This document shows, in pieces, positions 31,595-39,601 of a stretch of DNA of 64,000 nucleotides (positions within the stretch are counted from its first letter, which is position 1; the number at the start of each line of letters is the position of its first letter). Source of the stretch: JAZMZS01 sp045120955 (GTDB lineage Bacteria; Bacillota; Clostridia; Oscillospirales; CAG-272). The notes beneath the pieces are model-generated. The model worked only from the letters and a program-made list of their open reading frames with translations, did not search any database and was not told the origin of the DNA. Made by a program: the position numbers and the translations under genes. Where the stretch lies: positions 1-64,000 of the forward strand of contig JBGVFH010000010.1 of NCBI GenBank assembly GCA_045120955.1. The letters run 5' to 3'.

Positions 31595-33619
31595 GTGGCA
31601 ATAAAGCAAAAGATCACAGTAGCAAAAAACGCCGGTTTTTGCTTCGGCGTTAAGAGAGCCACCGACATGATAGAGCACAGAGCCGCAGAAAACGACGGCA
31701 CAAGGCTGTATATCATCGGGGAGCTGATACACAACGGAATATACAACAAAGGGCTGAGAGACAAGGGCATCGGAATAATAGACGCAGAGGATGCAGAGCG
31801 GCTCGCCGTGCAAAGCGATACGCAAGGCAAGTGCGAGGTGTATATCAGAACACACGGAATTCCGCTTGAGTCTGAGACAAAGCTCCGTGCGCTTGAGGCA
31901 GAGCACGAAAACTTTAAGGTAGTTGACATGACCTGCCCCTTTGTAAAGAGAATACATAGGATAGCCGCAGAAAACACATCAGAGGACACGCTTTTTTTAC
32001 TGCTCGGTTCTCACAACCACCCCGAGGCTGAGGGCATAATGAGCTATGCAAAAGGTGAAAAAGCGGTGCTATATGACTCAAAAGAGCTTGAGAACTTTTT
32101 AAAAAATCGTCAAAATAACAAAAAAAGTGTTGTTTTTGCCGCCCAAACTACACAAAATTTAATAGAATTTAAAATCTGCAAAAAAATTCTCGAAAAAGTA
32201 TATACAAATCCGATTTTTTTTGATACAATATGCAGTGTGACGCAGAGTCGACAGGAAGAGATTCAAGTTCTCGCAAAAGAGTCAGATGCAGTCATAGTTG
32301 TCGGCGGCAAAGACAGCTCAAATACGGGTAAGCTTTTTGACCTTGCAGGCAGTCTGTGCGAGAATACCGTATGGATAGAGGATCCTGCAGAACTTGTCAA
32401 AGATGATTTTAAAAATTATTCCCGTATAGGGGTTGCCGCAGGAGCTTCCACTCCACCCGGCATAATAGAGGAGGTTGTAAACACAATGAACAGCGAAATC
32501 ACAGCAGAAAATTTTGAGCAGATGCTCGAAGCATCTCTCAAACCATTAAATACAGGAGATATAGTTAAGTGCGTCGTTACATCGATATCCGGAACCGAAC
32601 TCAATGTTGACCTCGGTGCTAAGGTAACAGGTGTTATCCCGAAGTCTCAGATCACGGATGACCCCAACGCAAAGCTCGAGGATCTGTTCAAGATCGGCGA
32701 CGAATTTGACGCTTTCGTTATTAAGGTAAGCGATATCGAAGGTATGGCAACACTTTCAAAAAAGCGTGTTGACCTTATCAACAACTGGAACAACATCGTA
32801 AACTACTACAACAACGGCGACATCGTTGAGGGCAAGATAGTTGAAGCTGTCAAGGGCGGTGTTATCATCATCATCGACGGCGTTCGTGTTCTTATTCCCG
32901 CAAGACATACAGGACTGCCGATGAATGCAGATCTTTCCACTCTCGTAGGAAAGGTTGAGGCTGTCAAGATCATTGACATAAATGACTCTCGCAGACACGC
33001 ATACGCATCCATCAAGGCTCCCAAGCTCGAAGCTAAGAAAGCACTTGAGGAAGCATTCTGGGCAAGCATCGAGGAAGGCAAGCACTACCTCGGTAAGGTA
33101 AAGAGCATGACAAGCTACGGTGCATTTGTTGATCTCGGCGGCGTTGACGGTATGGTTCACAACACTGAGCTTTCTTGGAAGCGCATAAAGCACCCCTCTG
33201 AGGTCGTTGCTATCGGTGACGAGATCGACGTATGGGTAAAAGAGTTTGACGTAGAGCGCAAGAGAATTTCTCTCGGCTACAAGACTCCCGAGATGAACAG
33301 CTGGTACATATTCGTAAACAAGTACCAGATAGGCGATGTTGTACCCGTTAAGATAGTAAGCATGATGCCCTTCGGCGCATTTGCTGAGATCATTGACGGC
33401 ACAGACGGTCTTATCCATATCAGCCAGATAGCTAACAAGAAGATATCAAAGCCTGCTGACGTCCTTGAACTCGGTCAGGTAGTTGACGCAAAGATTATTG
33501 ATATCGACACAGAGAAGCAGAAGGTCAGCCTTTCTATCAGAGCTCTTCTTACAGAGGACGATAGTGTTGCAGCTGACGAAGCTGAAGCTGAAGCGGTTGA
33601 AACTGCTGATGCAGAATAA
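31595..33619 (+). CDS. ispH: IspH-ribosomal protein S1 fusion
   Basis: One 674-residue chain joins 4-hydroxy-3-methylbut-2-enyl diphosphate reductase (residues about 1-290) with four S1 RNA-binding domains (about 305-650). IspH makes IPP/DMAPP; its three [4Fe-4S] ligands are visible as Cys16 (AGFCFGVKRA), Cys114 (DMTCPFVKRIH) and Cys213 (ICSVTQSRQEE). The S1 part has repeats GDIVKCVVTSISGTELNVDL, GDIVEGKIVEAVKGGVIIII, GKVKSMTSYGAFVDLGGVDG and VKIVSMMPFGAFAEIIDGTD. The start codon is GTG. This fusion is known in Clostridia and links isoprenoid synthesis with translation initiation. The acidic tail (EAEAEAVE) follows the last S1 domain. Confidence 0.96.
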   Translation: MAIKQKITVAKNAGFCFGVKRATDMIEHRAAENDGTRLYIIGELIHNGIYNKGLRDKGIGIIDAEDAERLAVQSDTQGKCEVYIRTHGIPLESETKLRALEAEHENFKVVDMTCPFVKRIHRIAAENTSEDTLFLLLGSHNHPEAEGIMSYAKGEKAVLYDSKELENFLKNRQNNKKSVVFAAQTTQNLIEFKICKKILEKVYTNPIFFDTICSVTQSRQEEIQVLAKESDAVIVVGGKDSSNTGKLFDLAGSLCENTVWIEDPAELVKDDFKNYSRIGVAAGASTPPGIIEEVVNTMNSEITAENFEQMLEASLKPLNTGDIVKCVVTSISGTELNVDLGAKVTGVIPKSQITDDPNAKLEDLFKIGDEFDAFVIKVSDIEGMATLSKKRVDLINNWNNIVNYYNNGDIVEGKIVEAVKGGVIIIIDGVRVLIPARHTGLPMNADLSTLVGKVEAVKIIDINDSRRHAYASIKAPKLEAKKALEEAFWASIEEGKHYLGKVKSMTSYGAFVDLGGVDGMVHNTELSWKRIKHPSEVVAIGDEIDVWVKEFDVERKRISLGYKTPEMNSWYIFVNKYQIGDVVPVKIVSMMPFGAFAEIIDGTDGLIHISQIANKKISKPADVLELGQVVDAKIIDIDTEKQKVSLSIRALLTEDDSVAADEAEAEAVETADAE

Positions 33620-33631
33620 AACATAACAAAA

Positions 33632-33651
33632 TGCGGCGAGAGATCGCCGCA
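33632..33651 (+). terminator. Short hairpin between ispH/rpsA and tRNA-Leu
   Basis: TGCGGCGAGAGATCGCCGCA has an 8-base GC-rich stem without a T-tract. It could be a processing or pausing site; the tRNA may be transcribed from the upstream operon since no promoter is visible in the short gap. Confidence 0.4.
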
Positions 33652-33656
33652 GATAT

Positions 33657-33743
33657 GCCGGAATGATGGAATTGGCAGACGTGCCGGACTCAAAATCCGG
33701 TGGTAGCGATACCGTGCGGGTTCGACCCCCGCTTCCGGCACCA
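33657..33743 (+). tRNA. tRNA-Leu (anticodon CAA)
   Basis: 87-base class II tRNA: acceptor GCCGGAA/TTCCGGC, D-arm GATGGAATTGGCAGAC, anticodon stem-loop CCGGACTCAAAATCCGG with CAA at 33691-33693, a variable arm (TGGTAGCGATACCG), T-loop GGTTCGACCCC, discriminator A and encoded CCA. Confidence 0.95.
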
Positions 33744-33745
33744 AC

Positions 33746-33785
33746 AAAAAGACCATTTGTCTACTAAGACAAATGGTCTTTTTTG
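33746..33785 (+). terminator. Terminator of tRNA-Leu
   Basis: AAAAAGACCATTTGTC and GACAAATGGTCTTTTTT form a perfect stem with loop TACTAA, directly after the CCA end. Confidence 0.9.
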
Positions 33786-33956
33786 AATGATGTTTGCATT
33801 CGGCAAATGATGTTGGCTCTGCCAATGACGGCTACGCCTATTGATGCACGGCTTTGCCGCATTTGGCGGCAAACATCGCATCATTGCGGCACGAAGTGGA
33901 GCAACATCATTTTGAGTTCAGCAAAAAACATCATATCGACGTAGGCGCTGCATCAC
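33786..33956. repeat. Second hairpin array with inverting linkers
   Basis: Short palindromes such as TTTGCATTCGGCAAA, TTGGCTCTGCCAA, GGCTACGCC and CGGCTTTGCCG are joined by ATGATG-type linkers on the left, which become CATCAT-type on the right (CATCGCATCAT, ACATCAT, ACATCAT, CATCAC). The layout matches the array at 9012-9195 although the sequence differs. Both arrays follow a tRNA-type terminator. Confidence 0.65.
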
Positions 33957-34300
33957 TTTATGAAAGAGTTCAAAGTCTTACACCAAACCGTCAAAAATAT
34001 CTTTTTACAGTCCTTCGTATGCCTTAATTAACGACAACAACCCAATTTTCATCTGTTTGCGAACAAATGGGCTTGTACCAACCAAGGCTCCCTTGTGTAA
34101 AGGGAGGCTTTTTTTGCCTCCCGGAAGGTAAGCAAATGGGCTTTTGATATGTCAATGTCAAAAGTGCCTTTGCGTTGCTTTTGGCAAAATATTGTTGTCC
34201 TTAATTAAGTCAGTGCTTACACAACATTGCTCATATAACGGTAATGTGTCGCTTAGATACTTTTTTTGTTTTGTCTTAGGCGATGTTTTGCCGTTATTCA
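33957..34300. other. Non-coding stretch with a hairpin near 34082-34116
   Basis: No gene is supported. A hairpin GGCTCCCTT..AAAGGGAGGC followed by seven T lies at about 34086-34116 and has a second partial partner (GCCTCCCGG) just after, like common intergenic repeats of Firmicutes. The rest is unremarkable A/T-rich sequence. Confidence 0.5.
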
Positions 34301-34329
34301 TTGATTTTGCACTGCTGTTATGCTATAAT
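34301..34329 (+). promoter_or_regulatory. Promoter of the HAD gene
   Basis: TTGATT at 34301-34306, 17 bases, TATAAT at 34324-34329, about 60 bases upstream of the start codon. Confidence 0.75.
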
Positions 34330-34387
34330 TTCTCTTGTGTGCCGATAGCAGACACCGCATATCACAAAACAACCCCGAGGTATTATT

Positions 34388-35038
34388 ATGATCAAGTCCT
34401 ATCTTTTTGATTTTGACGGAACACTCGTTGACTCAATGCCCACTTATGAAAAAATGATTCTCAGACTTCTTGACCGTGAGAAAATACAGTATGACAACAA
34501 TATTATCAATATAATCACGCCTCTTGGGACGGTGGCTACAGCGCATTATCTTGTAGGACTCGGTGTAAAAATGACGGTAGAAGAGATACTTGAGCTGATG
34601 CGGCAAGAATTGATCTATGAATATGAGCACAACATACCAACCAAAAGCAACGTTGCACAAACAGTCAAAAAACTAAAAAACGAGGGGGCATCGCTCAGTG
34701 TTCTGACTGCAAGCCCTCACGTTTCACTTGATCCGTGTCTTAAGAACAACGGCATCTACGAGCATTTTGATAACATTTGGTCGTGTGATGATGATTTCGG
34801 CATTACAAAAACAAATCCGCAAATATACATAAAGACCTCGGAGATAATCGGCGCTTGCCCGAAAGACATACTTTTTGTTGATGACAATCTCGACGCACTC
34901 AAAACAGCAAAGGCGGCAGGCATGACGACCTGCGGCATATACGACCTGTCAAGCGACGGCTATACGCAACAAATAAAAGAGGCAGCAGATTTTTATGTTT
35001 ATGATTTCAAGGAGCTGTTAGAGCTGCCGCTTGACTGA
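34388..35038 (+). CDS. HAD family hydrolase (phosphoglycolate phosphatase-like)
   Basis: Haloacid dehalogenase-type phosphatase of unknown substrate. The 216 residues contain motif I DFDGTLVDSMPTYE (nucleophile Asp, residue 8 region), an alpha-helical cap, motif II SVLTASPH, and motifs III/IV near KDILFVDDNLDALKTAKAAG. The layout is subfamily I with a C1 cap, like Gph or beta-phosphoglucomutases. It may form a small operon with the next gene, 33 bases downstream. Confidence 0.88.
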   Translation: MIKSYLFDFDGTLVDSMPTYEKMILRLLDREKIQYDNNIINIITPLGTVATAHYLVGLGVKMTVEEILELMRQELIYEYEHNIPTKSNVAQTVKKLKNEGASLSVLTASPHVSLDPCLKNNGIYEHFDNIWSCDDDFGITKTNPQIYIKTSEIIGACPKDILFVDDNLDALKTAKAAGMTTCGIYDLSSDGYTQQIKEAADFYVYDFKELLELPLD

Positions 35039-35071
35039 ACGAAAAATATTTTTAAAAGGCAGGATAGAAAG

Positions 35072-35524
35072 ATGACACACGCAGATAAGGCAGAAGAACT
35101 TTTTTTAGCGGGTTATAACTGCGCTCAATCGGTGATCGGTGCATTTTGCGAAGAATACGGCTTGTCACTTGACATGGCACTGAAGATGTCAGCTCCGTTC
35201 GGCGGAGGCTTTGGCAGACAGCGTGAGGTGTGCGGAGCTGTGAGCGGTATGCTGATGATAGCAGGACTTCTCTGGGGATACGAGACCCCGGAAACAGGCA
35301 CGCAAAAGGGCAAGCATTATGCGCTGGTGCGTGAAATGTGCGACAAATTCAAAGAAAAGAACGGTTCGATCGTATGCCGTGACATACTCGGCAAAAGAGC
35401 CGAGGTTGGCGGCAATCCCTCTCCTCGAACAGAGAGCTTTTATAAGACTCGTCCGTGCGTGAAATGCGTGCGTGACGCAGCAGACATACTCGACCAATAC
35501 ATAGCCGAACACAAGGAAAAATAA
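35072..35524 (+). CDS. C_GCAxxG_C_C family redox-like protein
   Basis: Small cysteine-rich protein of the C_GCAxxG_C_C family, whose function is not established; a redox or metal-binding role is likely. The 150 residues hold the family cysteines in YNCAQSV, REVCGAVSG, REMCDKF, VCRDIL and RPCVKCV, with the glycine loop PFGGGFGRQ. AGGCAGGATAGAAAG precedes the start. No redox partner is adjacent; the upstream HAD gene may be co-transcribed. Confidence 0.9.
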   Translation: MTHADKAEELFLAGYNCAQSVIGAFCEEYGLSLDMALKMSAPFGGGFGRQREVCGAVSGMLMIAGLLWGYETPETGTQKGKHYALVREMCDKFKEKNGSIVCRDILGKRAEVGGNPSPRTESFYKTRPCVKCVRDAADILDQYIAEHKEK

Positions 35525-35547
35525 GCACCCCCTAATAACATAATACA

Positions 35548-35595
35548 AAAAGTCAGCTATGGGACAAAATAGTGTCCCATAGCTGACTTTTTTTG
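35548..35595. terminator. Shared bidirectional terminator
   Basis: AAAAAGTCAGCTATGGGACA and TGTCCCATAGCTGACTTTTT pair around AAATAG: a long perfect hairpin between two converging genes (cysteine-rich protein and serpin). Confidence 0.95.
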
Positions 35596-35598
35596 CTG

Positions 35599-36849
35599 TC
35601 ATTTGATATCTCTCAAAGCTCCGATAAACATCGGAATATTCTTCTCACAGTCGATGAGCATATACACAAACGGGCGGTCAAGATATACGTACTTCGGCTC
35701 CCGCGGCGCTGCCGCTGCATTGTCTAACATCTCAACAACCGTAGCCGCCCCTGCCTTTGTTCCCTTTTCCGTTACGGAGATATAGGTTTTGTGAATGACA
35801 CGGCTTATAAATATGTTACCCGCATCAGACGAGCCGAGGCGCGAGAAATCCGCCTTTATTTCGTCAAAAGCTTCGGGCATTCCCATGCTTTTCAGTTCAT
35901 CCGACATATCAGCATCGTATTCGACCTCAAACTTGGGAATAGAGGTGTAAACAACAGAATTCTGTGCACCCGACAGCAACGAACTGAGATGCTCCCCGTC
36001 AAAGGTTGCCAGATATTCGCTCACACTCACGCCTTCTTTTGGCAGCAATGCCGCAAAAGCGTATTTTCTTGTGCTGTAGTATTTGATAAAGCCTGTAGCT
36101 TTTTCATCCTCTATATATTTGCCCTCGGTGCCGTAGAGAAACTCTGCCTTTTCCGCATCCCCGCTCTCCGACGTAAATGTACCTTCACGCACCTGATGCT
36201 TATAATATATCTGTTCCCACTCAGCCTCAAACGCAAGTGCATTAATAAGATACATCACCGCCGCATCCGGAATTCTATCAAGAATATCCTTTACCATACC
36301 GTCGGTATTATCCTCGACCCAACTGTTGATATCACGAAGGGTCGATGAGTTAAACGGTGTCTTGAATACATCCGCACCGTAATAATCAACAGCTATCTGC
36401 AGAAAATCAGCGTTCACTTTAAAGCGTTCGTCATCTGTAAACCAGATAGAGTTTGCAAGGCTGATCTTACATTTTTCCCCGCTCGCAACCCCCTGCCTAT
36501 ACATATAAGCAAATTCGTTCAACTGCTCTGCCGTCATACCGAGCACCTCTTCCATCTGCTCAAGCGTCTCACCGTCGGCACCGTTTGCTGTCATAGACAA
36601 AGCGCAGAGCACAGACAGCGGTGATATCAGCGTGTTTTTACCCTCTGTATCCGTCGCACGCATGAGCCGCAGCGCAAAGTCGTTTACAGAGGCATCTTCA
36701 GTCAAAGGGTCCCCTGCTACGTCAATCACCCTCGGCACAACACTTTCAGCCAGATTTTCAGAAGATATCTCTTTTGCGCATCCGACAATTCCCATCGTCC
36801 CAATAAGCAAAAAAGATGCCAAAAGCACAAGAGTTATTACTTTCTTCAT
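35599..36849 (-). CDS. Serpin (secreted lipoprotein serine protease inhibitor)
   Basis: Suicide inhibitor of serine or cysteine proteases, predicted to be anchored outside the cell. The 416 residues begin with a lipoprotein signal peptide (VITLVLLASFLLIGTMGIVG before Cys24), then the serpin fold: SPLSVLCALSMTANGADGET, ANSIWFT, VMYLINALAFEAEWEQIY and the C-terminal RPFVYMLID and PMFIGALRD. The reactive loop has an inhibitory-type hinge (EKGTKAGAAT) followed by VVEMLDNAAAAPREPK; the exact P1 residue is uncertain (Asn or Ala by counting). Gut clostridia such as Eubacterium siraeum secrete serpins that inhibit host elastases, so a host-protease target is plausible. Confidence 0.93.
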   Translation of the reverse strand: MKKVITLVLLASFLLIGTMGIVGCAKEISSENLAESVVPRVIDVAGDPLTEDASVNDFALRLMRATDTEGKNTLISPLSVLCALSMTANGADGETLEQMEEVLGMTAEQLNEFAYMYRQGVASGEKCKISLANSIWFTDDERFKVNADFLQIAVDYYGADVFKTPFNSSTLRDINSWVEDNTDGMVKDILDRIPDAAVMYLINALAFEAEWEQIYYKHQVREGTFTSESGDAEKAEFLYGTEGKYIEDEKATGFIKYYSTRKYAFAALLPKEGVSVSEYLATFDGEHLSSLLSGAQNSVVYTSIPKFEVEYDADMSDELKSMGMPEAFDEIKADFSRLGSSDAGNIFISRVIHKTYISVTEKGTKAGAATVVEMLDNAAAAPREPKYVYLDRPFVYMLIDCEKNIPMFIGALRDIK

Positions 36850-37036
36850 ATTTTTCTCCCTTCGTAATATAGATCGGCTTAATTTTTCGGTGTCATTTAT
36901 ATAGACGGTTTATTTCTAAACAAAGTTTCGCTTATTTTGATATTTTTATGAAAAAAGCGGTGACAGACAGATCAACCCTTCAATTAGACGTGAGCGCAAA
37001 TGCAGTGTCAAGCAAAAAATGAATAGTCTCAAAAGA

Positions 37037-37071
37037 AAAAACGCTTACCGTTTTACAGATAAGCGTTTTTA
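37037..37071 (-). terminator. Intrinsic terminator after guaB
   Basis: AAAAACGCTTACCG..AGATAAGCGTTTTT forms a stem with A/T tails, just downstream of the guaB stop on the minus strand. Confidence 0.8.
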
Positions 37072-37083
37072 TATGGAGTATTA

Positions 37084-38571
37084 TTATTTGCGAAGCATTA
37101 CGTCGTGGTAACCGCCCTCAACTATACTTGTAGCGGATACAAGTGTCATCTTCGCATTCTTGCGAAGATCCTCAAGGTTTGTAACACCGACATTGCACAT
37201 AGTGGATTTTACCTTATAAAGGCTCTTTTCAACATTGTCGTGAAGAGGTCCCGCATATGTTACGTATGAGTCAACGCCTTCTTCAAAAGAAAGCTTGGTC
37301 TTTCCGCCGAGGTCATATCTCTGCCAGTTACGAGCTCTGTTTGAGCCCTCACCCCAATATTCCTTTACTATCTGACCGTTGATGTTAATCTTGTTTGTGG
37401 GGCTTTCGTCGAAGCGTGCAAAGTATCTGCCGAGCATAATAAAGTCAGCGCCCATAGCAAGAGCAAGTGTCATGTGATAATCATGAACGATACCACCGTC
37501 AGAGCATATCGGAATGTAGATACCCGTCTTTTCATAGTATTCATCTCTTGCAGCCGCAACCTCGATAAGTGCAGTAGCCTGACCTCTGCCGATACCCTTT
37601 GTCTCACGAGTGATACAAATAGAACCGCCGCCGATACCGACCTTTATAAAGTCGGCGCCTGCCTCTGCCAAAAACATAAAGCCGTCTCTGTCAACAACGT
37701 TACCTGCACCGATCTTGACGCTGTCTCCGTATTTTGCACGAACGAAATCAAGTGTCTTTTTCTGCCAGCAGGTGTAGCCCTCGCTCGAATCTATGCAAAG
37801 CACATCAGCGCCTGCCTCAACAAGTGCCGGAACACGTTTTTCATAGTCAAGAGTGTTGATACCTGCACCTACAAGGTATCTCTTGTTGTTGTCTATGACC
37901 TCCTGAGGATTTTCCTTATGCCACGAGTAGTCCTTGCGGAATACCATGTACATAAGCTTGCCCTGCTTGTCCACTATCGGAAGAGAATTGAGTTTGTGCT
38001 CCCAAATTATATCGTTTGCTGTCTTGAGCGTCGTGTTCTCGGGTGCTGTAATAAGCTTTTCAAGAGGAGTCATAAACTCTGCAACCTTTACATCCTCGCT
38101 CATTCTGCTCACACGGTAATCACGACCAGTAACTATGCCGAGCAGCTTTCCTGTTGCGGTACCGTCATCGGTAATGGCAACGGTGCTGTGACCTGTCTGT
38201 GCGGTGAGAGCAACAACATCAGCGAGCGTGTGCTCAGGTGTAAGGTTTGAGTCACTTATAACAAAGCCTGCCTTGTAATTCTTTACTCTTGCGACCATTG
38301 CAGCCTCGTCCTCTATCGACTGCGAACCGTATATGAAAGAAACGCCGCCTTCTTTTGCAAGAGCTATAGCCATCGTATCATTTGATACAGACTGCATGAT
38401 AGCACTGACAAGCGGTATGTTCAGTTCGATATCAGACTTCTCGCCCTTTTTATATTTAACAAGAGAAGTTTTGAGTGAAACATTAGCCGGAATACATTCC
38501 TCTGAAGTATATCCGGGTACCAGCAAATATTCGCTGAATGTGTGCGCAGGCTCTTTGTAGTAATAAGCCAT
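37084..38571 (-). CDS. guaB: IMP dehydrogenase
   Basis: NAD-dependent oxidation of IMP to XMP, the committed step of GMP synthesis. The 495 residues form a TIM barrel with two CBS domains inserted at about 100-220 (LGIVTGRDYRVSRMSEDVKV, LNSLPIVDKQGKLMYMVF). Barrel motifs include VDVL-type LCIDSSEGYTCWQKKTLDFV, KIGAGNVVDRDGF, IKVGIGGGSICITRETKG with the catalytic Cys, ICSDGGIVHDYHMTLALAMG and the flap region. The GGGSICITRE loop differs from the common GPGSICTTR, suggesting a less usual IMPDH subgroup. Monocistronic with its own promoter. Confidence 0.94.
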   Translation of the reverse strand: MAYYYKEPAHTFSEYLLVPGYTSEECIPANVSLKTSLVKYKKGEKSDIELNIPLVSAIMQSVSNDTMAIALAKEGGVSFIYGSQSIEDEAAMVARVKNYKAGFVISDSNLTPEHTLADVVALTAQTGHSTVAITDDGTATGKLLGIVTGRDYRVSRMSEDVKVAEFMTPLEKLITAPENTTLKTANDIIWEHKLNSLPIVDKQGKLMYMVFRKDYSWHKENPQEVIDNNKRYLVGAGINTLDYEKRVPALVEAGADVLCIDSSEGYTCWQKKTLDFVRAKYGDSVKIGAGNVVDRDGFMFLAEAGADFIKVGIGGGSICITRETKGIGRGQATALIEVAAARDEYYEKTGIYIPICSDGGIVHDYHMTLALAMGADFIMLGRYFARFDESPTNKININGQIVKEYWGEGSNRARNWQRYDLGGKTKLSFEEGVDSYVTYAGPLHDNVEKSLYKVKSTMCNVGVTNLEDLRKNAKMTLVSATSIVEGGYHDVMLRK

Positions 38572-38609
38572 ATTATCCTCCTGATGATTTATAAATGTAT
38601 ATTAACAAT

Positions 38610-38638
38610 ATTATACACACATTTATGCATTTTGTAAA
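38610..38638 (-). promoter_or_regulatory. Promoter of guaB
   Basis: Minus strand: TTTACA (38638-38633), 17 bases, TATAAT (38615-38610), with AGGAGG just before the start codon. Confidence 0.8.
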
Positions 38639-38740
38639 TATCTTTTTTTAAATTGATTTGAGTACATTTTTAACAACGGAAAATACATTTTTTTGTATAA
38701 TTTGACCTTGCAAAAACATTATTGTTTTAACAAAAAGTTC

Positions 38741-38769
38741 TTGATTTGCGCTCATTAAAATGATACAAT
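38741..38769 (+). promoter_or_regulatory. Promoter of the rubrerythrin gene
   Basis: TTGATT at 38741-38746, 17 bases, TACAAT at 38764-38769. No PerR-like box was recognised with confidence. Confidence 0.7.
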
Positions 38770-38829
38770 CAAAGCAGAAGGAAGGTGCACAGTATTCATC
38801 CTTCAAAACACATATAGGAGAATAAACAA

Positions 38830-39378
38830 ATGAAAAAATGGAGATGTAAAATTTGCGGAGAGATCGTAATGAGTGATGTCCGCCCCGATAAATGCCCCAC
38901 CTGCAAGCAGCCGGGCGAAGTATTTGAAGAAGTGGTCGAAGACAAGCTCTCATGGGCAGCAGAGCATATCATCGGAGTTGCTAAGGACACCCCCGAGGAG
39001 ATCAAAGAGGGTCTTCGTGCAAACTTTATGGGTGAGTGCACAGAGGTAGGTATGTATCTGGCAATGGCACGTGCCGCACACAGAGAAGGCTACCCCGAGA
39101 TCGGTCTTTATTGGGAAAAGGCTGCCTTTGAAGAAGCAGAGCACGCAGCAAAGTTCGCTGAGCTTCTCGGCGAGTGCGTATCCGCATCTACAAAGGATAA
39201 CCTGACAGTTCGTGTAGCAGCAGAGCACGGTGCGACAGAGGGCAAGTTTGAGCTTGCAAAGAAAGCAAAGGAGCTCGGACTTGACGCTATCCATGATACC
39301 GTTCACGAAATGGCTCGTGATGAAGCCCGCCACGGCAAGGCATTCCAGGGACTGCTTGACAGATATTTCGGTAAATAA
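38830..39378 (+). CDS. Reverse rubrerythrin (NADH peroxidase)
   Basis: Non-haem diiron peroxidase protecting anaerobes from H2O2. The 182 residues have the rubredoxin domain first (CKICGEI and CPTCKQP, residues 6-26), then the ferritin-like four-helix domain with the carboxylate ligands in ECTEVGMYLAMARAAH, AAFEEAEHAAKFAE, EHGATEGKF and MARDEARHG. The domain order is the reverse of classical rubrerythrin and matches the 'reverse rubrerythrin' known from Clostridium acetobutylicum. TAGGAGAATAAACAA precedes the ATG. Monocistronic. Confidence 0.95.
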   Translation: MKKWRCKICGEIVMSDVRPDKCPTCKQPGEVFEEVVEDKLSWAAEHIIGVAKDTPEEIKEGLRANFMGECTEVGMYLAMARAAHREGYPEIGLYWEKAAFEEAEHAAKFAELLGECVSASTKDNLTVRVAAEHGATEGKFELAKKAKELGLDAIHDTVHEMARDEARHGKAFQGLLDRYFGK

Positions 39379-39387
39379 TCAATATTA

Positions 39388-39498
39388 CAAAAAAGCGGAC
39401 AGTGCCCGCTCCCATCATCCAGCCTATTGTATCTTTGGATTTTCTTTTACTCAGCCAAACGGCGGGGCGGAATTGCGCAATTTCCCATGTAACAAAAA
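39388..39498 (-). repeat. Terminator-associated intergenic repeat, copy C
   Basis: On the minus strand it begins right after the T-tract of the symporter terminator with GTTACATGGGAAATTGCG and ends near 39391 with an AGCGGGCACTGTCCGC hairpin plus six T. Its interior (CCAAACGGCGGGGCG, TATTGTATCTTTGG on the plus strand) is nearly the same as copy F. Confidence 0.85.
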
Positions 39499-39527
39499 AG
39501 ATGTGCTATCATAACGGTAGCACATCT
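39495..39527 (-). terminator. Terminator of the symporter gene
   Basis: Minus strand: GATGTGCTACCG..ATAGCACATC then TTTTTTG. Copy C of the repeat family starts in this T-tract. Confidence 0.8.
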
Positions 39528-39531
39528 CAGT

Positions 39532-39562
39532 CTGACGGCATCCCTCGGGATGCCGTTTTTAC
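39532..39562 (+). terminator. Terminator-like hairpin between rubrerythrin and symporter
   Basis: GACGGCATCCC..GGGATGCCGTTTTTA: GC-rich stem with a T-tract in the plus direction, likely stopping rubrerythrin transcription. Confidence 0.8.
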
Positions 39563-39601
39563 GTGTGATTATATTAGTTTATCTCAAGGCAAGTACAAGT
39601 A

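Noticed and set aside
37474..38250. Plus-strand frame of 258 residues
   Set aside because: Antisense of guaB, with no ribosome-binding site and no recognisable domain.
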